The notes under the pieces are model-generated. The model was not told where the DNA came from. It did no database searches and was given only the letters and a program-made list of their open reading frames with translations. Both the position numbers and the translations under genes were made by a program. From Botryococcus braunii (Eukaryota; Chlorophyta; Trebouxiophyceae): 20,000 bases of DNA. The DNA lies in assembly GCA_002005505.1 (NCBI GenBank), contig KV908565.1, positions 65,001 to 85,000 of the forward strand, written 5' to 3'. Positions 16,101 through 20,000 of this stretch are shown here, one piece after another (positions within the stretch are counted from its first letter, which is position 1; every line of letters starts with the position of its first letter).

Positions 16101-16874
16101 TTGTATATTCGTATCAGTTTTGCCAGAACTGCGACGCTTGTCGCTTTCGGTGGTTTCTCTTGAGCAAGATAAGTCTCATAACGTTTGGGTGGGGTGTCGC
16201 TGGGCCAGGTGCTGAGCAATGACAAATACAAGGCGCCATTGCACAGGGTGCTCGCATCGAAGGATGTCCCGCGGTACTCGGCCCCGTACTTTTTCAACCC
16301 TTCATATGACGCTGTTTGCGGCCCACTGCCGCCATGCATAGATGCTGAGCACCCTCCCGCATTCAGGTGAGTTTCGGTCAGAAATACGTTTGCTGATTGA
16401 TGCGGGAATCTATGTGGCATGCCTCGTTGGACTTCGAGTCTTTCGTAGACAATGGCGGGGGCAAGCAAAGGGTGGGACACAATTTGAGGAATGGAAATAT
16501 GCAGGAATGTACTGCCTGCCAGCTCGATGCTCATGATATGTGAAGGGACTAACACGGCCCAACGTTTTGGAGGTAGTCCAGTTGCCATGCACTAACTTAC
16601 GAGTGTGCTATCCACTCGTTTGCCAGACAGGCTGTGAATGATTTCCAGTCATTGTGCTCTGGGTACTTCATTCTCGTCATTGTGCGCTGAGTGCCAAAGA
16701 GATTTTCATGGAGTTGGTGCTGGGCTGACGTGGAAGCACCTCTGCAGGCCAGTTCCCTGGGGAGAATTCCGTTTGCAGCGGTATGCTGGAGACTATGCCG
16801 ACCTTGGCGAGGAAATCCAGATTGACCATTACCGGCTGCCTGCTTCCGGCCAGGCAGCTGCAGCGTCAGCCTGA
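13107..16874 (+). CDS. 2-oxoglutarate/Fe(II)-dependent dioxygenase, six exons, 371 residues: join(13107..13345,13679..13846,14627..14945,15592..15696,16209..16366,16748..16874)
   Basis: A soluble mononuclear iron oxygenase of the isopenicillin-N-synthase-like (DIOX_N plus 2OG-FeII_Oxy) superfamily, which couples 2-oxoglutarate decarboxylation to oxidation of a substrate. The N-terminal domain covers about 22-135 (VPVID at 23-27, WGFFQLVNHGI near 56-66). The jelly-roll core covers about 190-320, with LNYYPPP. Iron ligands are H231, D233 (HKD) and H289 (LHRV); R299-Y-S301 is the 2OG-binding RxS motif. Each exon was placed by protein continuity and GT-AG borders. Intron phases are 2, 2, 0, 0, 2, and introns are 333, 780, 646, 512 and 381 bp. 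The start is the ATG after an in-frame TAG, and the length is normal for the family. The substrate cannot be told: plant relatives act on hormones, flavonoids and alkaloids, and others are uncharacterised. An extra 5' untranslated exon is possible. Confidence 0.9.
14360..14463 (+). repeat. (TCC)n microsatellite in intron 2 of the oxygenase gene
   Basis: About 100 bp of TCC/CTC repeat with a few interruptions, inside the 780-bp intron 2 (13847-14626). It produces a spurious poly-leucine reading frame and is a pure pyrimidine tract on the sense strand. Confidence 0.95.
15290..15551 (+). repeat. C/T-rich low-complexity tract in intron 3, ending in C15
   Basis: Strongly pyrimidine-biased sequence ending in a run of 15 C (15537-15551), located 40 bp upstream of the exon 4 acceptor (AG at 15590-15591). 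It may serve as an extended polypyrimidine tract. Confidence 0.8.
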
Positions 16875-17640
16875 AGCACCCCGTTCCGTTTGTGTAAGGA
16901 GAGAGTTTGCCCCCCCATGGGGGGGGGGGGGTTTGAAGGGGGTGGGAGGGAGAACCGAGGAAAGGAGGATGGGGGTTGAGAGAGAGGGGTTTGGGGGAGG
17001 GGGAGGGTTTGCAAGTACTTGGGATCTCACCGCACCGTGTATCTCATATATGATGAACACTATTGGCCAGAGAGGTACTGGAATATGCAGGATATCCCCA
17101 TATTCCACTTCCACCATGGCCCACGAAAATCGTCCCAAGAATTGAGATCAGTCACAGAATGGCAAAGGTTAGGTTGCAAGGAGCCAGGCCAATGAATTTT
17201 GGCTTCTCTAGAAGCAGATGCAAAACTTGCCCCGGATTGTTTACTTAAGCTTAAAGATGCCAATCAGTGATATCATCCCCCTACAGTCCAATTGACCAAC
17301 CGTCACCAAACTCCGATCGGCAAACTGCCGCTTTTGGGCCCCATGGACACGTACCAGTCAACCCACGTGTGGGACAGTTCGACTCACAATGTAGCACGTG
17401 ACTCTCCCCCTGTCATGGCCTAGCTTTGAATCGTACCAAAAGCTTTGAATCCTGTCTCTGCTCCAAGTTGGTTCATGAATGGGTGATCACCATCACAGCA
17501 GAAAACGTTTTTTGAATCGGCAATGATATCACAACACAATGGCTTGCACACCTGACAGGCCCACGAACTTCCACACTGTAATGTATTGAGTGGAGGCTGC
17601 CGTATCTGTCAGCGGTACGTGTGCATGTAGAAGGTCATAT
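16875..17640 (+). other. 3' flank of the oxygenase gene (no gene seen)
   Basis: It begins with the 3' untranslated region. Notable are a palindrome C7-AT-G13 (16910-16931) and a G/A-rich tract to about 17010 with many G-runs. TGTAA, the usual green-algal polyadenylation signal, occurs at 16893-16897 (very close to the stop) and 17577-17581; neither can be assigned with confidence. Reading frames in the rest are short and unlike known proteins. Confidence 0.45.
16910..17010 (+). repeat. C7/G13 palindrome followed by G-rich, quadruplex-prone tract
   Basis: Seven C, AT, then thirteen G, followed by at least six further runs of three or more G separated by short A/T segments on the sense strand, in the presumed 3' untranslated region. 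Confidence 0.8.
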
Positions 17641-17964
17641 CCTGTGAACACCACCTTTCCATGTTAATGACTATCTAGACCAGCTCTCTCGTCGTCTAGA
17701 AGTGCCGACTGCTGTCTTCCAGGGCGCCCTTTGCCCTCAGCAGTCTCAGGAGTTTAACGGCCACTCCCTACCGTATGCTACTAACCAGTGTGGACCTCTC
17801 AACACACAAGTAGCATCTCACTGTTCTTCCAACAGTAACAACAAGCTTGCAAACTCCAGTACTGTATGTGCAAAATATCGTTTTACCCTGAAACCATACA
17901 ATAGTGAGCAATCAGTTAAAAGCTTGGAGCTCGAGCAAAGATGCATTCCACATCCATTCGACTG
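17641..17964. repeat. Complex duplicated repeat, copy 1 (compact)
   Basis: Four blocks lie directly next to each other: block 1 (17641-17706, ending GTCTAGAAGTGCC), block 2 (17704-17776), block 3 (17778-17856) and block 4 (17864-17964). All four recur in the same order in copy 2. No protein domain, terminal inverted repeat or target duplication was found. Confidence 0.85.
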
Positions 17965-17986
17965 TTACAATGGTTTGATATATTTA

Positions 17987-18637
17987 CCTGTGAACACCAC
18001 CATTCAATGACTATCTAGACCAGCTCTCTCACTGTCGTCTAGAAGTGCCTGCACCCGGGGCGTTACGTCTTACTGGTGTGTTCATCAGCGTTTATTAAAT
18101 ATAACTAAACCACAGTCAACCAACACACAAACTATCATCATGCGTGCACGTACCGACTGCTCCCTTCCTTTGCCCTCGGCAGTCTCAGGAGTTCAGCGGC
18201 CACTCCCTACAGTACTGCACAACATGTGAAGCCATTAGATTTCTTAACTAAACAGTTATTCCAACCAGGAGACGCTTGCTTGTTATCCGTGTCCGCACTT
18301 ACCGCTACTAACCAGTGTGGACCTCTCAACACACAAGGAGCATCTCACTGTTCTTCCAACACTAACAACAAGCTTGCAAACTCTTGTTCAACAGACACAT
18401 GTATTACTTCAAGATCATCAACAATATCAGCATCCATGTGCCTAAACCCTGCGATCGCAGCCAACCGGCTGCGACCGTTACTTTTGCCCCAGATCTCAAA
18501 CTTAACAGTATTGTATGTGCAAGTTATCGTTTTACCCTGAAACCATACAATATATTGTATGGCTTCAGGGTACATAGTGAGCAATCAGGTAAAAGCTTGG
18601 AGCTCGAGCAAAGATGCATTCCACATCCATTCGACTG
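17987..18637. repeat. Complex duplicated repeat, copy 2 (expanded)
   Basis: Block 1 (17987-18049), block 2 (about 18152-18217), block 3 (18305-18383) and block 4 (18513-18637) match copy 1 at roughly 85-95%. Here they are separated by extra sequence of about 102, 87 and 129 bp, plus 24 bp inside block 4. The extra segments lack GT-AG ends and are partly bordered by short direct repeats, so copy 1 may be a deletion derivative. Confidence 0.85.
18535..18570. repeat. 36-bp palindrome in block 4 of copy 2
   Basis: Arms of 18 bp starting CCCTGAAACCATACAATA, with one mismatch and no spacer. In copy 1 (about 17886-17903) only the left arm remains, followed at once by the GTGAGCAATC that follows the palindrome in copy 2. 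Confidence 0.9.
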
Positions 18638-19599
18638 CCAAGCCCGTTTGCGATCTGGCGTTTCTATGCTTCCTGATCATAGTCGACAGTAACGGTACAC
18701 ATCTCTTCGAGATGCTGTACCGTACTGCATGGTCACATAAACAATTCTGACTTGGCCCTATGCCAACGTGTAACTCTACTGCTACACCAGCTGGTGTTCT
18801 AAACAAAACACACGTTTACACACTCAATGGAGTCATTGACTTGTGACCACAACGTCACTTGTTCAAGACCTGTACTGCATGGAGGTAGCTATATGACCAT
18901 CCTAAGTGATCAACACACATTGTCCTGGATATGCAAGCAGGCGTATCTGCGGCCTTGTACTCCACTCGTGGAGAAGTTCAAGTTATACAATGTTTTCTAA
19001 AACCACTTAGTAAACTGATAGAGCCCTTGTACATTCGACCTAGTATCTAGGTACGTTCGTCATCACGTAACCATACGTACTTATCAGTTTACACAACACA
19101 CACGCTCCACCTGCCACGCACTTTAAAGTAAATAACAGAGGAGCAAGGCCTGGCGCGGTTCCTGGTGCTCACAATGGAAGGCGTCACAGTACTGGCCATG
19201 GGGTACCGTTCAGCAAAAGTCTCCCTCACCTTCCTTATTGTAAGTTGTCAGCGACAACTAACAAACTTCCAATGTCGCCCGCTTTTCAGTAGAAACTTAC
19301 ATCATGGAGTTCTGTCGTCACATGCAAGAAAGGTAAACGTGTCATACATAACATAGGTAACGTGTTCTGGGTACAGGGAGCAGGATCGTGGCAACGAGGG
19401 GGAAAAAAACGGGATTTTAAAAGGGGGGGGGGGGGAGAATAAATGGGTCTATCCCGTCTATCCCGTACACGGACATGTTGCCGCATCCGGTACCTTGTAC
19501 CCAGAAGCAGTACAGTCCGGGCCGGCTGTTGTCCTAAAACTTGGCTGACCGGGCAAATCAAAAAGGAATAACAATGTTGTAGAAACCACAAGGTGTTTC
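18638..19599. other. Intergenic region with hairpins (no gene seen)
   Basis: Short reading frames only. Structures: a hairpin at 18693-18722, CTCCAC/GTGGAG near 18960, a 10-bp inverted repeat TAAACTGATA/TATCAGTTTA at 19011-19020 and 19082-19091 with ACCTAG/CTAGGT inside, a G13 run at 19423-19435, and a doubled CTATCCCGT near 19449-19466. The last few hundred bases may hold the promoter and 5' leader of the next gene. Confidence 0.5.
18693..18722. other. Strong 30-nt hairpin with a UUCG-containing loop
   Basis: CGGTACA-CATCTC pairs with GAGATG-C-TGTACCG around TTC, leaving one bulged C. No downstream U-tract; function unknown. Confidence 0.6.
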
Positions 19600-19849
19600 A
19601 TGCCCTCTCTTCGGCTTTTTGGTAGGCGTTGGCGCACTAGCACAGACATCCTAGCGGTGCCCTGCCTGTTCGGCACTGCCATCGCTGTGAGTTACATCGC
19701 GGTGTTTTCAGCAATTGGAGGCCACCTTCACTTATGGAGTGAGTGTGGCAAAGGGGGAAAGCATTATATTGCTGCGTCATTTGGACTCTTCGCCGTTTTC
19801 GCTGCTTCTCTCTTGAACCAAGTTTCAATAACTCTGGTGTCGTTGCGAG
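19600..19849 (+). CDS. Probable first exon of a diacylglycerol lipase-like membrane protein (partial)
   Basis: The ATG at 19600 opens an 83-codon frame that ends at a good donor, GAG|GTGAGA (GT at 19850-19851), leaving phase 1. The peptide has a basic N terminus with F-G-R-R-W and a D at residue 16, a hydrophobic segment at about 18-40, a polar Gly/Lys-rich loop, a second hydrophobic segment at about 56-80, then a LRG ending. The pattern (short MP start, F-x-R-R-W, D, two membrane segments, L-x-x-R-G) resembles the N terminus of animal and protist sn1-specific diacylglycerol lipases (DAGL alpha/beta), which release 2-monoacylglycerol at the membrane. The lipase domain would lie beyond the window, so the identification rests on a short region. 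Another multi-pass protein is possible. An exon may begin after the AG at about 19972, but I cannot support it. Confidence 0.5.
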
Positions 19850-20000
19850 GTGAGAACGCATCTTTTCCCCTTAAGATCAAAACATTTGTGATTAATATGT
19901 GAAATTTTTCCTTTGGTTTGCTTGATATCCTCCCCTCAAGACTGCTCCCGCTGTCTTCATGTCAATGAGCAGATCACACATGTATCCCGTGGTATCCCCT

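Noticed and set aside
16025..16588. 187-codon antisense frame
   Set aside because: It overlaps intron 4, exon 5 and intron 5 of the oxygenase gene on the other strand and shows no domain.
17702..18540. Frames of about 100 codons in the duplicated repeat
   Set aside because: The two copies are not kept in the same frame and show no conserved protein; they are repeat sequence.
17641..18637. CRISPR-like array
   Set aside because: Only two long diverged copies, no short regular repeats, in a eukaryotic context.
19972..20000. Second exon of the lipase-like gene after the AG near 19972
   Set aside because: Fewer than 30 bases remain in the window and their translation does not clearly match the family.

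Overview
The window is nuclear eukaryotic DNA. It carries spliceosomal GT-AG introns, two Copia-class LTR retrotransposons, many microsatellites and homopolymer runs, and one gene for a 2-oxoglutarate/Fe(II) dioxygenase that can be resolved exon by exon. The intron sizes (333-780 bp), the mixed base composition and a primer-binding site matching the initiator-tRNA anticodon arm fit a green-lineage organism, perhaps an alga. The sequence alone does not settle the species.

Positions 1-12584 are a nested retrotransposon pair. Element A (plus strand) enters the window inside gag and runs through protease, integrase, RT and RNase H to a 369-bp 3' LTR. Element B (minus strand, 3677-10856, 7180 bp) inserted into the RT of A. 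It has two 694/695-bp LTRs that are about 99% identical, a 5-bp target duplication GATAG (3672-3676 and 10857-10861), a half-tRNA-type primer-binding site and a polypurine tract. Removing B and one GATAG restores the RT reading frame of A. B itself carries a 163-bp TG...CA insertion with its own 5-bp duplication inside integrase, so there are three nested layers. In both elements the Gag-PR-IN frame and the RT-RNaseH frame are offset by -1.

Positions 12585-13106 hold a (CA)n microsatellite touching the LTR of A, then the presumed promoter of the next gene. Positions 13107-16874 hold a six-exon gene for a 371-residue 2OG-Fe(II) oxygenase. All five introns are GT-AG, and intron 2 contains a long TCC microsatellite. 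A C7/G13 palindrome and a G-rich tract follow the stop codon.

Positions 17641-18637 contain a duplicated non-coding repeat in which four homologous blocks are contiguous in the first copy but separated by extra sequence in the second. The rest, up to 19599, shows hairpins and no recognisable gene. At 19600 a plausible first exon begins, encoding the N terminus of a membrane protein that resembles sn1-specific diacylglycerol lipase. It continues beyond the window.
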